Source: Isoetes taiwanensis
Taxonomy: Eukaryota; Streptophyta; Lycopodiopsida; Isoetales; Isoetaceae
DNA length: 64,000 bases
Assembly (NCBI GenBank): GCA_021234155.1
Contig: JAJEKV010000112.1
Span: 2,034,282 to 2,098,281, forward strand
Reading direction: 5' to 3'
The stretch's first letter is position 1. The number at the start of each line of letters is the position of its first letter. Below, piece after piece: positions 1-11,160 of the stretch. The position numbers and the translations under genes were made by a program. The notes under the pieces were generated by a model. That model saw only the letters and a list, made by a program, of their open reading frames with translations. It ran no database searches and had not been told where the DNA came from.

Positions 1-731
1 TGTGCTTTGTTCTAAGCTTCTATACTTATAAATCAAATTTTGTGATGCAGGCTTCCTGCGTGAGGCTTTCCCTTGAAGAGTGTTGTTTTGGTAAAGATCT
101 CATTACCTTGGCATCTGAGTGTTTCATGTTCTTTGTGGCCATAAAGTTGAAGTGTTGAAAGGCATTTGAGCTCAAAAAATATGCCTCAGAAACCATAATA
201 CTGTCGTCCTACTTTGTCGAATGGGCTTTTGCTCTGCTGTCGAATGGCTTTGATGGACTGTGCCATTCACGAGCATTGATGACTCCTCTCATTTCATTTT
301 TACAAGGCCAGAAAGAACCTTTTGGGACATTTCTTTTGTGTAGCATGCTTATTATTATCTTTGTTCCAACAAGTCATGGTATATCTTTGTGTTACGCGCT
401 GCTGGTGAACATGCATGCGATATTTTTGCTAGGAATGAATAGCCTCCATAGCACTAAATCACCATGTATTTTCTTCTTTATGCCTGTTTTTATTTAAACT
501 ATAAACAAGCAGAGTTTTGATAATGAGATTTCTATTTATTGCCCTTAAAAGATTGATTTCTGGAACTGACATACATGGGTAATTTTCATTTTGACAATGG
601 CATTAAACGGTTCAGATTGAGGTGAGTAAAATTGCTGTACATTTGCATATTTGTGTTGTACTTGTGAATGTTGACGGTGAACCTGTGATAACATTCTGAA
701 ATTCATGATTTCTTCAGATTTTGCCTTGCAG
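1..731. other. AT-rich leader with no recognisable gene
   Basis: No exon of the downstream H+-ATPase copy can be recognised here: the membrane and actuator segments that should precede the phosphorylation loop are missing. Short open frames exist but none resembles a known protein. The stretch may be intron or unrelated flank. Confidence 0.4.
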
Positions 732-1815
732 GGGGCAATTACTAAAAGAATGACAGCCATTGAGGAAATGGCAGGCATGGATGTTCTCTGTTGTGACAAA
801 ACAGGAACACTGACATTGAATAAACTTATGGTCGATAAGAACCTTGTGGAGGTATGTCTGGCAATCACCTTGGACATAATATTAATTGATGATGATAATG
901 GTTTTTACTCACTATTGTCATCTGAATGCTTTTGCTCGCAGCAAGAGCATCAAGGACAGAGAACCAAGATGCCATAGATGTTGCTGTTGTTGGAATCATT
1001 GCTGATCTTATAGAAGTTTGTATGTTATAGGTTGGATAATTATTTTGATTTGCAAAACAATGCTGAACTTTCTTATTTCACATCTTGAAAATTATTCGCT
1101 AATCGTGTTTCCCCGTTTCCAAGATCCTGGAGCTTGCACATAACAAAGCTCAGATTGCACAAAAGGTTCACACTATAATTGATAAGTTTGCTGCGTGTGG
1201 ACTCCACTCTCTAGCTGTTGCATTTCAGGCAGGAACCTTGATGTTTTCATTTGAAAGCCAAGTTTCCTTGATTCCTTTTTCTGTAAAACTTATTTTATCC
1301 TTTTATATCTCTGTTTCAGGATGTCTCAGAAGGTGTTAAAGAAAGCCCTGGCAGTCCATGGCAATTTGTAGGCTTAATGCCATTATTTGATCCCCCTCGC
1401 CATGATAGCGCTGAAACAATCCGTCGGGCTTTAAATCTTGGTGTACACGTGGAGATGATTACAGGTTTGTTTATGTTATTTTTTATAGCCATTGTAAGTT
1501 CAAGTCATGTTGAAGTAGTGGTTCTATTTGCAATTTTTGAACAGGTGAAAATGCAGATGGCTTTGCTGGGTGTTTCCAGGTGCACTTTCATAGTTGTTTA
1601 ATTGACAGTATGCATATTGCAGACATATGAGGGATATATTATTTGCTTTGCAGACCACAAGTATGAAATTGTGGAAAGACTTCAACGAAAAAAAACACAT
1701 TTGTGGGATGACTGGTGATGGTGTTAATGATGCTCCAGCATTGAAGGAAGCTGATATTGGTATTGCAGTAGCAGGTTCAACAGACGTACCTAGAGGTGCA
1801 TCTGTGACAGGAGGC
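732..1815 (+). pseudogene. Decayed plasma-membrane P-type H+-ATPase fragment
   Basis: The family pumps protons across the plant plasma membrane using ATP. Exon-like blocks are visible at about 732-851 ([19 protein letters not shown], then the phosphorylation loop [10 protein letters not shown], with CCDKTGT where CSDKTGT is usual), 945-1016 ([10 protein letters not shown]), 1124-1228 (DKFAACGLHSLAVAFQ), 1320-1464 ([20 protein letters not shown]), 1546-1580 (ENADGFAG) and 1653-1815 ([17 protein letters not shown]). Introns remain, so this is a genomic duplicate and not a retrocopy. It is broken: the FNPTDKRT nucleotide-binding part between the second and third blocks is absent, the segment after MITG is mostly absent, a run of eight A at 1688-1695 shifts the frame, and all C-terminal membrane helices are missing because the similarity ends just before the LINE. 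A functional product is not expected. Confidence 0.85.
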
Positions 1816-1867
1816 ATAGTAGGTTGGACAAATCTGATTGCGGATTATATCCAACATGGTTTCTCGA

Positions 1868-2000
1868 AAGGAAGGAAGGAAGGAAGGAACCAATCGGTCT
1901 ATGGGACCCAATACAAAAGCGCAGCAAGCGGATTACTACCCGAATTAAAAAACCCCCGCCCCGAAGGGTTTTCGAGGGAAAAAGCGCGGGCGACAATCAA
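1868..2000 (-). repeat. LINE 3' UTR end with TTCC-type tail
   Basis: On the minus strand this shows a short hairpin-forming block (AACCCTTCGGGGCGGGGGTT), a TTTTTTAAT run, GCTTGCTGCGC, a GGGTCCCATAGACC block, then (TTCC)n. Equivalent blocks stand at 8780-8925 and 10196-10350, where the final repeats are (ATTCT)n instead. Confidence 0.65.
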
Positions 2001-3021
2001 CTGGCCGACAAACCGCTCCAATATACAAAATGCAAAAACACACAAATATATACACTCATGCACCGCGACCCGTAGTGCCCGATCGGTGGGCGCCAAAGGG
2101 GGCAAAGGTGAGCTTCGCAGATCCAAAGATCTCCTCCTCAATGTAATGACCCCGCAGCACGCATCGACGGCGTGTTCATCGCCAAATGTAGGGGCAAGTC
2201 CCGCTATCCGCCCCGGACCGACCGAATCTTTGGGCAACTCGAAAGTGTGAGACTCATCCTCAATGGCACCCGCTTGACAAAGACCGACAGAGCACCATCC
2301 TAGCTGGGCTCCCTAATCCACATGCCCTGCCTCGATGCAAAGATGGTGGGCACCTGTGGCGAATGGAGGCAATGAGTCCAAGCGCTTTTCGGGGCAGGCG
2401 GGAACGCAGTAGAGGTCGGGGCCCCGGCTAACACGGGTTGATGTGCTCCTTTGTAATGGGCCGCTTTGACCTGCTTAGAGCCGGGGTCCCAGAGCTTGCC
2501 AAGGAAGCAAGCGTCCGTGCACTCCCCGCCAGCCGCCACGATCGGGCCCTTGTGTCCACCGCGACGCACATATGCTCCTCGCATCGCTCCATCCGGCGAA
2601 CCACCGATCTCTTACCTCTCCAACAGTTCCCGAGCCGCCAAGGGCCCATTGCCACCACGTAAAGCTAGGTGCGGGGCCGAGCATCACCCATATTAACCAC
2701 TTTAGAAAATAGACGATGTGTCTATCAAAGGGCTACCGGCCGGCAAGAATCCGGTTTCGCAGCGAGAATCGATAGGGAACCGGTTTCACCCTGTGCATCG
2801 TGCCAAAAATGCCTTACGCACTGCTCCAAGTCACTCCAGTGTCGCCAAAGAAACGACCGAGCCCCAAACCTCGACCCGTCAGACAGGGACAGCTCTCGAC
2901 AAGGCTCAAACAGATGTGACCGATGGCCCCAATCATAGAGCTCGCCCGGTGGCTTGTTCTCAGATGGCATAAACGCTTTCCACCGGGCCGTCACTTTCCA
3001 TAGCGGATGGACGCCTCCCCA

Positions 3022-3670
3022 TTAGAGCGAGGAGGGGAACTCCACCCCTAGGAACTTGTAGGTGGGCGTGACCTCCACAAGGTCCCCTATATGTGAGTGC
3101 AGAGGCGAGGCGGGGTGGCGTGAAGAGGATATGAGAACCACCCCCGTCTTGGCCGATTCACGCAAGCATGTTCGTAACTCGACCGGTGTGTCTAGGGCAT
3201 CCGTGATGAGACCTGCATAGCTTCGGGGTGTGGGCCGAAGGTCAACATCATCCGCATAGATGAGCCGGGCGGATGACCTGGTGCAAAAGTCGTATGCCAT
3301 CCTCCCCATGCTCGATGAAGCGGGGCTCTAACCGATCAATGTAGAGGCCAAAAAGTGTTGGTGAGGGGGTAGCCCCACTTTACCGATACTACCGGTGAAT
3401 GCTTGGCCCGGTCGGCCGCATCCCCGCCAAAACAACTCTCATACGACTGTATATGGCATTCTCCCGATGGCAGCGGCAGCCCCATTGACAAAGTCTAGCC
3501 CATAGCTTTTCCCCGGGACCGTGATCAAAAGCCTTCGAAGTCCACAAAGCAGCAATACAAGTCCCGCCGATGGTTCCTACTGCTTCAATCGGTGCCTCGG
3601 TGTAAAAGATATGGTCAATCGTTGAGTGGCGGGGTCTAAAGCCCGCTTGTGTGAGGGCTCGCGCATCCAT
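3022..3670 (-). pseudogene. LINE reverse transcriptase fragments
   Basis: Two frames cover the RT palm: 3670-3389 carries AGFRPRHSTIDHIFY and a KAFDHGPGEKLW segment corresponding to motif A (first catalytic Asp region), and 3309-3022 carries LIYADDVDL, the catalytic YADD box, followed by LISSSRHP and TPTYKFLGVEFPSSL. The same blocks recur at 21720-22205, confirming a family. The two halves are in different frames with the GCPLSP region between them degraded, so the enzyme is dead. Confidence 0.8.
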
Positions 3671-5060
3671 CTGCCGCTTCCACCCGGGTCAAGTGTTTGC
3701 TCGAGAATGCCCGACCAACAGTTTGGCAAACACCGAACCCGACCATGATCGCCTCTGTAATTGGCGGACAAAGTGTGGGTCGCCCGCTTTGTGAATGGGG
3801 ACAACCATGCTTGTGGTCCATTGTCGGGAAACTTTCTTGCAATGCTCTATTGAACAGTAGTGAGGATCGACACCCGGCTGCCCTCCCATTTGAGTAACTC
3901 CTACTCGCATACCATCGAGGTCACCGCCTCATGAGCCGGGCCGTTGGTGTGCCCACAACATCCTCCTCTGCGAACCAACCAATGGGGCCATCCTTGGGGG
4001 GTATGGACGACGCTGGCCCCCTCGGTGGGTCATAGAGTCGCCGTAGTATCGCTCCCACCGCCTCCATGTGATGTCCCCGTAGGGCTAAAGCCGGGCCTTC
4101 AAGCACACTCTGCGCCAAAAGGTTCGGGGAGGATGAGTGTACAAGCAGTCAACATCTCCCCCCTCGCACCGGCAAGGTACCGCTTTGTCTCCTTCAGATG
4201 GGCACCGGTGATCGTGGTGGCCTCAAGTAGTTTGCAATTGATCTAGGGATGTGACGGGAAGCCGGCGCTTTACATTCCGCGATCAAACCACCTGCACGCG
4301 GAAATGTTGCCCCCCCAGCTGAAAGTGACGCCGGGGAGGGGGCCGCAAAGCACCCGGCCCGCCGCATCCCGCAATAGCGAAGTCAAATCTGGGTCTGCTT
4401 TGCTCTAGTGTGGGGTCCACGTAATTGCCGGGCGGGGCGTCCATGAGCATCTCGGCGTAGTCCTCTGCACCGCTCATAAATCTAGTCGCGAACCGAGGAT
4501 GGCGGGGGTTGGCATAGTGGGGGTTCCGGCGGCTTGCCAAACCATGTCCAAATAAAGTGGAAGGTGATGCGAGTCGACCTCCTCATTCCATTGTCGGTGC
4601 CCACCCGAAACGGCCCGATGAGATGTATATCTTGGCGCAAACTTCTGAGCGGATAGTCCACCACACTAGACCCTCCCCTCGATTGTCCCATCTGCGGGTG
4701 CACTTAGCGGTGCGGGCCACTATGACGGCCATTGCAAATTATCAAGTCAAAAATACCACATAGCGGAGAACAGCCCATGCACAAAGCGAGTGACTTGACG
4801 GCTGTCATCCCATCCTCGTGGCCGGGTTGCGTCTGCGGACGTAAAATGGCAGGACATCGCGTCGGGGGGGTCAAGTCCGATGGGCTGCTCTACTCCTGTC
4901 CGTCCCCAAGAAGGACGACTCTACCCAACTGCTTGTGCTGCTGTATGTCATGATATAGATCGACATAAGGGTCCATCCTATCGCACGGAGTGGCTGCAAT
5001 AGAAGGTGCTCTAGCGTGAGGGAAATAACAGTGACCGTAAAAAGAGGGTTGTCACCGGTG

Positions 5061-5351
5061 TTATGCACATGAACCCACAAGTACCGGGTTGTGTCCGTAT
5101 GTCTTCTGGAGGGTAACCGGAATGTGCCAAGGTTGTCCGGTAGTAGCAAGCAACCCCACCATGACCCTCCGTCTGTCACGGTATTGAAGACCGAGAAATG
5201 TTGGTAACCCTACAGATCGTAGCCTATGCCCAAAGATGCTCCCATGTCTCCATGAGAAAGATGAGATCCATATCGGCCGCCACTGCGAAGTTGAGATCGC
5301 CCCCCCTCGCCAAGGGAAGCCTCGACAATTCCATGAGACCACCCGAGGCAC
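5061..5351 (-). pseudogene. LINE ORF2 endonuclease N-terminus, broken
   Basis: Begins MPRVVSWNCRGFPWRGG, the SWN-C-RG motif that opens the AP-type endonuclease of LINEs, which nicks target DNA to prime reverse transcription. Downstream residues on the same strand (about 5060-4280) continue in changing frames, so no full endonuclease domain can be read. It sits between the ORF1-like segment and the reverse transcriptase in the expected order. Confidence 0.6.
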
Positions 5352-6478
5352 AATTCCTATTTGTCGCCACTGCGGGTGGTATGCAAAAATGTGAAAGCCG
5401 GGGAGGAGGGGAAGTGAGGTTGAGTGAGAAGTAGATGGAGCTGAGGCGATGTGGGTCAGAGGGGGCGGGTCGTGGGGGAAGGTGAGTAGGAGCAGGAGAA
5501 GGGGCCGTGGTAGGAGAAGGGGGCTGTGGCCACGCTCACCAGGCTAGTCGCGAGGTTCCAGCAGAGTGTGTCGGGATGAAAAATGCATCCTACCTCCCGA
5601 ACCAATCCTGCGGCACCTGCTGGTGGTGGATGCCTCCCGACCCCCACAAGCCCCTCGCCTTCGCGCCTCCCCGCTGTGCGGGTGTGAGGTCCCTGGCCCA
5701 CGACAGGACGCCCCTTCAAAGATCTTGCCCCGGGCGCAATATGGCATCACGCACCTGCATCCGCAACCGCCAATATAACAATGCGTTACGACCGCCGAGC
5801 CCCATGGCGGCCGCCGAAATGTGAACTGCCTGTGGAATGTCATCCGGATCGAGAATATGTGTTCTGGATGTTGTGGGCGGTGACTCTCCCCTCCTCTTCC
5901 CGCATGCCTCGGACTACCGTGATTGTGGCCTCCCTGTCAAGGGCCTTAGAGTTCTCTCAAGGCTCAAGGTCAAAGGTGGGCGAGGACCGGGCCCGTGGCC
6001 AAAGTGGTGGTGGTGGCCGGGATGGCGCGGGTGGCTTGAGTCGGGCGCCAGCAGCGGGTCCTCGGCCGTCGCCGTGGTGCATGCCGCATACCGGGGGTTG
6101 CGGGTAGCTGGGCCCGAGCCGCCCCTCGCCCCGGAAGTTGGGAGCACGCCTCTTGGCCTTCTTCCGCTTGGCCATCTCCTCACCACTTGCGGGCCGCGGT
6201 GACTATGAACCTCGGTAGGGAGACCACGCCTTGTCTATGGATGGTCGCCGCCCCCCGGAGCTCCGTGCTCGAAGTAGCGAGGGCATGCTCGAGCCCCCAA
6301 AGACACCGGGCCATAGCCGGGCTTGTTTGCCGGGATGGTACTCTAAAGAACCCGGCCGGGTTCGGCCGTCTAAGAGCGACCTGCGCTCCCCCTGCCATGG
6401 TGGTGGCTTCCTCAACCTCTGACTGAAGCCGAGACACCGTGACCATCGTCTCGTGCATTGCCTACTCCCTCTTCTGTG

Positions 6479-6949
6479 TTACGGTGTCCAGAGTGATGAA
6501 CACGAGTCGAGCCGAGGGCCCGCATGTCGGCCGAAGCTCTGCACGGCCTGTTGTCGTTCGAAGTGTGCCAGGCCAAGGCCATCTTCTACGTGCTGTGTGC
6601 GGGTCTCCAGGCCTGTGATATGGTTCTTCTCGACCCCTAGTTGCCTTCTGAGCACATGGGGTGCCGAGGACTCCATCTCCACTGCCATGCCATCCAGGCG
6701 GGCACTGTTAGCCTCAATACGGGCACTGTTAGCGTCCACGGCCGCTTTGACCGAGGCAGGAGTTCCTGTGTGGTCTGAGCAATCAATCCCTTCCGGCCGG
6801 GCTGGCCGCGCTGAGGGGGCCTTAGCCTTAGCCCGAACCTCCTTCTTCATGGAGGATGACTCTCCCCTGTCCATGATGGCTGATCGGGACCGTTTGCGTG
6901 GCGGCCCCTCGCCTTGGTCTTCCCAGGCTGGCCCATATTCTGTGGCCAT
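6479..6949 (-). pseudogene. LINE ORF1-like protein (coiled coil), 156 codons
   Basis: Open frame beginning MATEYGPAWEDQGEG. It has a basic, serine-rich N-terminal third (PPRKRSRSAIMDRGESSSMK), then an alanine/asparagine heptad-like segment with NSARIEANSARLDGM and a later HVEDGLGLAHFERQQAV, as expected for an ORF1 nucleic-acid chaperone with a coiled coil. No CCHC knuckle is visible. A similar helical stretch (TVSRLQSEVEEATTMAGGAQ) resumes in another frame at 6458-6180, so the original ORF1 was longer and is now frameshifted. The assignment rests on position upstream of the endonuclease and composition, not on a conserved motif. Confidence 0.5.
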
Positions 6950-6999
6950 GACTTCCAAAGTTTGAGGGGTCTCTGGCTGTGAAAAGCGTGTGCATTTCA

Positions 7000-8392
7000 C
7001 TTTTTTCAACGGATGCAACACGAAGAAATTAAGCCAGACCATGCTGCTTTTGTCACAATTCTGGGGGCATCTTGTAAGCATGTAAGGTTGTCAGGTGGGA
7101 GATTGGTTCACTCTCAAATTGTTGGTTATGGCCTTCAAGTGGACGTGGTTATGGGAAATGCACTCTTTAACATGTATGGAAAATGTGGAAGCTTCAAAGA
7201 TGCAAGACGGATGTTTGAGATGATAGGTCATTTGCAATATAGTCTCCTGGAATTCTCTGCTTGCTGCATATTGTCGTCGTGGATTTTTTGACGAGGCTCT
7301 TGATTTGTTCTTACAGATGTCTCAAGAAGTAATTAAACCAAACAGAATCACTTTTATCGTTATTTCAAGCATTTGTTCTGGTCCAGAGGGTCTTGCAGAT
7401 GGCAAAAAACTTCATGCTCACAGTATTACAAGTAAGTTTGAGAAAAATACTGTTGTAGGTAATGCATTCAATGATATGTATGGAAAGTGTGAGGCTGTGG
7501 ATAATGCCTATAGATTGTTTAATACACTGCCCCAGAAGGACATTATTTCATGGAATGCCATATTGTTTCATGGAATGCCATAATTGCAGTATGTGCCCAG
7601 CATGAGCATTTTCTGAAGGCACTGGGTCTGTTCCATAAGATGCAAGAAGAATCTCTAAATCCCAACAACGTTTATTAATATTATTTCTGCACAATTGACT
7701 CCAATGGTTTTGTTTCATGCCAAACAAATCCATGCGTGTATTATAAGATCTGGATTGTATTCAGATGACGTCTTAGCTACTGCTCTTTTAACCATGTATG
7801 CAGAGTGTGGTTGTACTATAGAAGCTTATATTGTATTTGACCGCATGCAAAGAAGCTCTTAAGCTCTTTAATCAGATGCAACAATGTGCTTGTGGTCTCG
7901 ACCAGGCTACATTTCTTATCATGCTCGATGCATGTTGTAGTCCAGAATTTCTCCAAGAAGGTCAGTTACTTCATAAGCATATCATTGACAATGGGTTTGA
8001 GTCAGATAATCATTCTTAGTAATACTATTATGAATATGTACGGAAAATGTGGAAGCATACAAAGTGCACGTGGTGTTTTTGACAAGCTTTACCAACGTGA
8101 TTTGGTTTCCTGGAATACAATGTTTATAGCGTATGCTCAACATGGTTGTTGTGAAGAAGCAATCTTATTGTTTAGGGACATGCACGAGCAAGTTGTTAAA
8201 CCAAACAGGATTACATTTACTAGCATTTTCAATGCATGCTCAAATGCTTCTGCATTAATGGATGGCAGGTTGTTCCATGCTAATTTTATAGGTAATGAAA
8301 ATGAGTACCCCATATGTTTTGGTCTTGGTTTGCATACTTGTCAACATCACTGCGTTAAGAACTATTGTAAGTGCCACATAGGTTTGATGTAG
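7000..8392 (+). pseudogene. PLS-type pentatricopeptide-repeat protein, broken
   Basis: Intact relatives are organelle RNA-binding proteins used in RNA editing or processing. Repeat signatures follow in order: MQHEEIKPDHAAFVTILGA and NMYGKCGSFKDARRMF (7013-7215), NIVSWNSLLAAYCRRGFFDE (about 7235-7295, frame changed), IKPNRITF and MYGKCEAVDNAYRLF (7305-7583), DVLATALLTMYAECG (about 7768), then MNMYGKCGSIQSARGVFDK, DLVSWNTMFIAYAQHG and VKPNRITFTSIFNACS (8030-8290). Frameshifts occur near 7229, 7680, 7850 and 8010, and a 20-bp tandem duplication around 7550-7580 repeats the SWNAI codons. The N-terminus is lost at the LINE border and no DYW or E domain is seen. Confidence 0.85.
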
Positions 8393-8499
8393 CTGGATTA
8401 TAGAAGAGCTTAATGCTCACTCTAAGGTTGTTTAATTTCCTCTATTTCCTCTAAATTGAAAAATAAAAATGTTTCAATTTGTGCAAGAAAAAATCTTGT

Positions 8500-8925
8500 G
8501 TTATAGTGTAGCTGTATCTCAATGCCAGGACGAGAAAAGGTGGCACATACATATGCCTGAGATTTATGAGCCATACTCTTCTGAGTTGCCCTGCTTTTGA
8601 GATAGTCCGGAATCATTTTTCGACCTTAGCATTCCATTCCACGCTTCCACAACTTCTCAGCGCACCATCTGTGCATGACTTGGCATTATACATACTTGAG
8701 GTTCTAGATAAACGTCTGCAATTACTGAGCCCTCAGTAGTCATTATCTAAGCTTGTCTAGTATCATCATTACTGCAAAGGTTTTTCCCTTGAAAACCTTT
8801 CGAGGCAGGGGTTTTTTAATCCTAGTAGTAATGATTGTACTAGCCCATTGTATGGGTCCCATGACCTATTGGTCTTCGTGGACGTTAAAAAAACTATTCT
8901 ATTCTATTCTATTCTATAAAATAGG
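8500..8925 (+). mobile_element. 5'-truncated LINE tail with (ATTCT)n end
   Basis: Frame reading through about 8575-8740 gives TLLSCPAFEIVRNHFSTL and HDLALYILEVLDKRLQLLSPQ before a TAG, the usual LINE ORF2 C-terminus after its zinc knuckle. It is followed by the conserved 3' UTR: AAAACCTTTCGAGGCAGGGG hairpin-like block (8786-8806), TTTTTTAATCC, GGGTCCCATGACC, GGACGTTAAAA, and five ATTCT units (about 8895-8918). Only the last part of the element is present, consistent with premature end of target-primed reverse transcription. The knuckle upstream is frameshifted. Confidence 0.72.
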
Positions 8926-9165
8926 CAGATAAGATACTTCAGTATTTACTTCATCAAATTGGGTTTTTTTCCAACTTTAATTGGAAATTCGAGACCTTTA
9001 GACATTTAGAATGTCCCGCGTTCTAGTGCCTTTTTGTAAATATGCAGTGATGCCACCTTAAGAAGGCACAGGGAAATGCGAGATCAAAATCGAGATGCAA
9101 AAAATGTCTATTAAAAACATTTTGAAATTTTTTCCTTTTCTAAATGCCATTTTTTCTCTACATAA
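8926..9165. other. AT-rich spacer, nothing recognised
   Basis: No gene, RNA or repeat similarity could be seen between the LINE tail and the dispersed repeat that follows. Confidence 0.4.
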
Positions 9166-9169
9166 GGCT

Positions 9170-9376
9170 AGGTGCACAAACTCAAGTATAAGATCGGGTA
9201 GGGGTATATAAAAATTAAGACAGTCCATGATCTACGGAAGGGGGCAGAAAAACTGGCTTTTCCTATTTACGTATGTAGGGTTTTTCCACCTCCAAAAAGT
9301 CGTATACATGGGTTTTTTGGTGACCCCTTGCACGCAGATGAGGTATCCACATATGCCTAGGTGAAATCCCTGGGCA
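9170..9376 (+). repeat. Dispersed short repeat, copy 1
   Basis: Contains the block GACCCCTTGCACGCA (9323-9337) followed by GGTATCCACATATGCC and GGTGAAATCCCTGGGC. The same order of blocks is found at 44225-44283 (plus) and 48954-49040 (minus). Its right edge abuts LINE coding sequence. The left edge is not clear; 9170 is approximate. Confidence 0.55.
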
Positions 9377-10350
9377 GAAAGCTTTCTTGGCACGGGCCCT
9401 GGGGGTGAAGTCCACAGTCCCATACCAGATACTGCTGCGGGAAACAGGTTACTTGCCTCTTCAAAAGGAGGCCCTTGACAGACATATCGTCTACTTCCAG
9501 AAGTTGGTCAGCATTGACAATGCTCATCTCCCTAACCTTGCTTACACTGTGGCAATGGGGTTTCAACGCCTAAAAGCCTGCTGGCGGGAAAAGAGAGCTC
9601 AGTGGCTGGCCAGATGGAACGTGCAGGAGCACAGGTGCATCCAAGTGCAAACGGAGGCAGATCGCCGCAGCCTCAGACAGTACCTTGACGCATGCTTCCT
9701 CAGTAAGCTATGGCATGCCAGCATCCTTGAACAGGTCAAAACCGACATTATCACCACCACATAAATCCCATGTTGGAGAAGGGCCCGCAATGCTATCTGC
9801 GCACTCATCTACCCATGAAAAAGCGCAGATCCATTGCCTCTATTTGCACAGGAGCACACCATCTCCGGATTGAGACATGGAGATGGGTTGGGGAGCTACG
9901 CCAGGAGAGGCTTTGTCAACACTGCCAGGTTGGAGCTGTGGAAGATGAATGCTACACCCTTTAGAGTTGTCCGGCATATGATGACATTCGGATACGCTAT
10001 GCTGAGCTAGTCCGTCCCGACTAGCCCCTGCATGAGATGCTGAGCACGAGCTCCGTACGGAGGTTGGGCTCATACATTGAAGAGATCATGGATTGCCGAG
10101 ATCAGCTCGGTCCTCGGGCACTTACTTGATACATGTACATATTTCTATCTATATTTGTATTTGTACAATTTGACAGCAAACCTATTCCTGTCACGGTTTT
10201 TCCCCCAAACAACCCTTTAGGGCGGGAGGGGGTTTTTTAATCCAGACATTAATATGCTTGCTGCGCCTCCTGTTTGAGTCCCATAGGCCAAGTGGTCTCC
10301 ATGGACGATAAAAATCCAATTCTATTCTATTCTATTCTATTCTATCTCTA
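9377..10350 (+). mobile_element. 5'-truncated LINE: ORF2 C-terminus and 3' UTR
   Basis: An open stretch at 9387-9764 gives LGVKSTVPYQILLRETGY, EALDRHIVYFQKLV and WLARWNVQEHRCIQVQTEAD, the region after the RT in this LINE lineage. After a frame change, 9770-10128 reads HHLRIETWRWVGELRQERL, then CQHCQVGAVEDECYTL and SCPAYDDIRIRY, the C-terminal CCHC-type knuckle, with in-frame stops. The 3' UTR has the CAACCCTTTAGGGCGGGAGG stem-forming block (10211-10230), TTTTTTAATCC, GAGTCCCATAGGCC and GGACGATAAAA, and ends in five ATTCT repeats at about 10322-10346. The RT and endonuclease are absent, so this is a dead-on-arrival copy. Confidence 0.85.
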
Positions 10351-10394
10351 AAAGTCACATATTTTATCCAATGATGTTTGGCCACCTATTGCCT

Positions 10395-10732
10395 TAAAAG
10401 TAAATCACTTTTCCACCATAAAAATAAGACATGTCTTATTTAGGTTCGGAATAGGTTTGGATACCAAATGGAGTCTTATTTTATTCCGGGGGATTTCCCC
10501 CGCCGTAAAAAAAGACACCTAGTCTTATTTGAATGTATAACTAAAAATAAGACGTGTCTTATTTCTTCATGCTTTTCCACTAGTATTTTAGTGGTGTCAT
10601 ATTTTATGACTACTATGCAGTGGAAAAGTAAGTTTAAATTTGCCTGTCTCATTTTCAGCGCTGGAGTCACAAATGGTGTCGTATATTGTATATGACAGCC
10701 ATATTTTGCGACGAGTGTGGAAAAACGGCCTT
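10395..10732 (+). repeat. MITE-like repeat, copy 1
   Basis: Aligns block by block with 32221-32626: GACATGTCTTATTTAGGTTC, AGGTTTGGATA, GGGGGATTTCCCCCGCC, a CACTAGTATTT block, GGAGTCACAAATGGTGTC and ATGACAGCCATATTTT. The right end has GTGTGGAAAAACGGCC and the left has ACTTTTCCACC, which resemble each other in inverted orientation. No coding capacity. Boundaries are approximate in this copy. Confidence 0.6.
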
Positions 10733-11160
10733 ACATACATTTACCTTTCATTGAGTGCAAAGAAAATTCAAAGAGGGAGGCACAAGTAGACGTGCTTCCA
10801 TATTAATGAGGCTTGTATTATATGGATGGTCTAGAATGGAAGGAGTAACGCTTGTGTAATAATATACGATGGGAGTCTCTCATTTTCCATAGTATTTTTT
10901 TTGTCTCACCCGCAATCTAAATCTCCATTCATGCAACACGTGTTCTTTGCCATTATCAGTCGTTGGATGAAAGAGGGGATATGCGACATGTGTTCTTTGC
11001 CAATTATGGTCGTTTGATTAAAGAAAAGAAATCCCAACCTTCGAAAATTTGGCATAATGAAAGGCAATTAATGGCACCACTTTTATGATACGCATCATTG
11101 AATATTAATGGAACTACTACAATTGATGTTTGAATGACACGTTCATATATATATCTATTG
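10733..11160. other. Spacer with no recognised feature
   Basis: AT-rich sequence with a loose internal repeat around ACACGTGTTCTTTGCCATTAT (10936) and ACATGTGTTCTTTGCCAATT (10984). Nothing coding was recognised. Confidence 0.35.

Larger units (their letters stand above)
1868..6990 (-). mobile_element. Degraded near full-length LINE (non-LTR retrotransposon)
   Basis: Read on the minus strand the order is ORF1-like coiled-coil (6949-6479), AP-endonuclease start (5351-5061, SWNCRG motif), reverse transcriptase (about 3670-3022, with AGFRPRHSTIDHIFY and LIYADD), a C-terminal region (about 2990-2430) related to the intact-looking tail at 9377-10128, then a 3' UTR ending in a GGAA/TTCC tract at 1868-1889. 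Every domain is split by frameshifts and stops. The block is clearly richer in G+C than its flanks. It lies between an H+-ATPase fragment and a PPR fragment. No convincing target-site duplication was found. The 5' boundary near 6990 is set only by where PPR similarity begins. Confidence 0.82.

Noticed and set aside
2300-6460. Many overlapping open frames on both strands in the G+C-rich block, including proline/arginine-rich ones
   Set aside because: Frames are long by chance in G+C-rich DNA; only those continuing LINE domain order were kept.
1830-7010. Target-site duplication for the large LINE
   Set aside because: Only a poor match (GGTTTCTCG against GGTCTCTGG) could be found, not better than chance.
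10476-10695. Short frames in both directions in the MITE-like repeat
   Set aside because: They fall inside a non-coding repeat shared with 32.2-32.6 kb and are not conserved as protein there.
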